DNA of 33,824 bases from Cylindrospermum sp. FACHB-282 (GTDB taxonomy: Bacteria; Cyanobacteriota; Cyanobacteriia; Cyanobacteriales; Nostocaceae), in NCBI RefSeq assembly GCF_014697195.1, contig NZ_JACJRJ010000059.1, positions 1 to 33,824 on the forward strand. The letters run 5' to 3'. The notes under the pieces are model-generated. The model worked only from the letters and a program-made list of their open reading frames with translations, did not search any database and was not told where the DNA came from. Within the stretch, counting starts at the first letter, position 1, and every line of letters begins with the position of its first letter. Shown one piece after another: positions 33,573 through 33,824 of the stretch. Both the position numbers and the translations under genes were made by a program.

Positions 33573-33716
33573 CTATGCACCAGCTTGAAAAATCTGGTTA
33601 GCCGTCAGGTTTAAGTCTGGGAAAGCTGGTGATAGTATCCGGTCATTTCCTCTAAATTGACTAACTCGATATTCCCCATTCACTAATTCATATATCGAAA
33701 TAGTTGGTTGTTTAGC
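33573..33716 (-). pseudogene. 3' fragment of a Uma2-family (DUF820) gene
   Basis: On the minus strand the bases read AKQPTISIYELVNGEYRV, then QFRGNDRILSPAFPDLNLTA and NQIFQAGA before a TAG stop at 33573-33575. The F-RG-x-x-RI-SP-FP-L-LT pattern is the C-terminal strand region of Uma2-family proteins. Upstream the frame stops (TAA at 33717-33719), exactly where an IS-like end begins, so the 5' part of the gene was separated or lost by that insertion. Confidence 0.7.
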
Positions 33717-33719
33717 TTA

Positions 33720-33824
33720 TCCGACAGAAGCCCCACGCCTCACTCTTAGGAGCGTGGGATGAATGGCGCGTGAGTTGACGACAGTTCCCTGACTAATGTG
33801 CGTAGCACCAGAGAAGGGAGCATG
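33720..33824 (-). mobile_element. End of a probable IS200/IS605-type element, running off the window
   Basis: Read on the minus strand, the sequence has ATTCATCCCACGC, a hairpin CCCACGC/GCGTGGG (33732-33738 with 33752-33758) and then GGGCTTCTGTCGG just before the broken Uma2 frame. A hairpin close to the tip is the hallmark of IS200/IS605 right ends, and in TnpB elements it forms the end of the guide RNA. No transposase or TnpB frame is visible in the ~100 bases available. The call relies on hairpin position and a remembered resemblance. Confidence 0.5.

Noticed and set aside
33720-33824. Group II intron start (GTGCG at about 33799)
   Set aside because: A single GTGCG with no domain V or maturase in view is not enough, and the hairpin fits an IS200/IS605 end better.

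Overview
The window looks like chromosome of a filamentous, probably heterocyst-forming cyanobacterium of the Nostoc/Anabaena type. The signs are many copies of the HIP1 octamer GCGATCGC, an orange carotenoid protein, Ycf36, two PEP-CTERM secreted protein types, an SLH surface protein, heptanucleotide tandem repeats, and an initiator tRNA split by a group I intron. The species cannot be named from the sequence alone.

Layout. 0-2.7 kb: a tandem duplication of a small PEP-CTERM gene (left copy broken by a nonsense codon) next to an HdrB-like Cys-rich protein. 3.3-7.2 kb: acpP-fabF-tkt, closed by a strong terminator. 7.4-10 kb: an accessory island with a small antitoxin-like gene plus a decayed PIN toxin, a two-gene AAA ATPase/TOPRIM-like module resembling phage-defence pairs, and a broken Uma2 gene. 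10.1-16.6 kb: zinc dehydrogenase, beta-helix/SLH protein, DUF3318 protein, PEP-CTERM phytase-esterase-like protein, queE. 16.7-19.2 kb: a STAS-sugar transferase fusion, then rsfS-ycf36. 19.4-23.4 kb: asparaginase, intron-bearing tRNA-fMet, a PD-(D/E)XK homing-endonuclease-like gene just outside the tRNA, a membrane GTPase-like protein and a RibD/DHFR-like reductase. 23.4-26.5 kb: a second accessory segment with a C5 cytosine methyltransferase, a divergent protein that could be its restriction partner, small unknown genes and two MITE-like repeats. 26.7-31.6 kb: deoC, recO, an MFS transporter, a GT4 glycosyltransferase. 31.6-33.8 kb: a long gene-free leader, ocp, a large hairpin, then the 3' remnant of a second Uma2 gene cut by what looks like an IS200/IS605-type end running off the window.

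How it fits together: most genes are housekeeping (fatty acid synthesis, Calvin/pentose phosphate, queuosine, translation silencing, DNA repair, photoprotection). Three accessory stories stand out: (1) the intron in tRNA-fMet with its endonuclease gene placed downstream of the tRNA terminator rather than inside the intron; (2) the ATPase/TOPRIM pair in a neighbourhood of toxin and nuclease debris; (3) the methyltransferase locus with a candidate PD-(D/E)XK partner. The intergenic spaces are rich in dispersed hairpin repeats, including one nested inside another at 19.3 kb and one whose end supplies the methyltransferase stop codon. Family names rest on motifs read by eye; no database search was possible.
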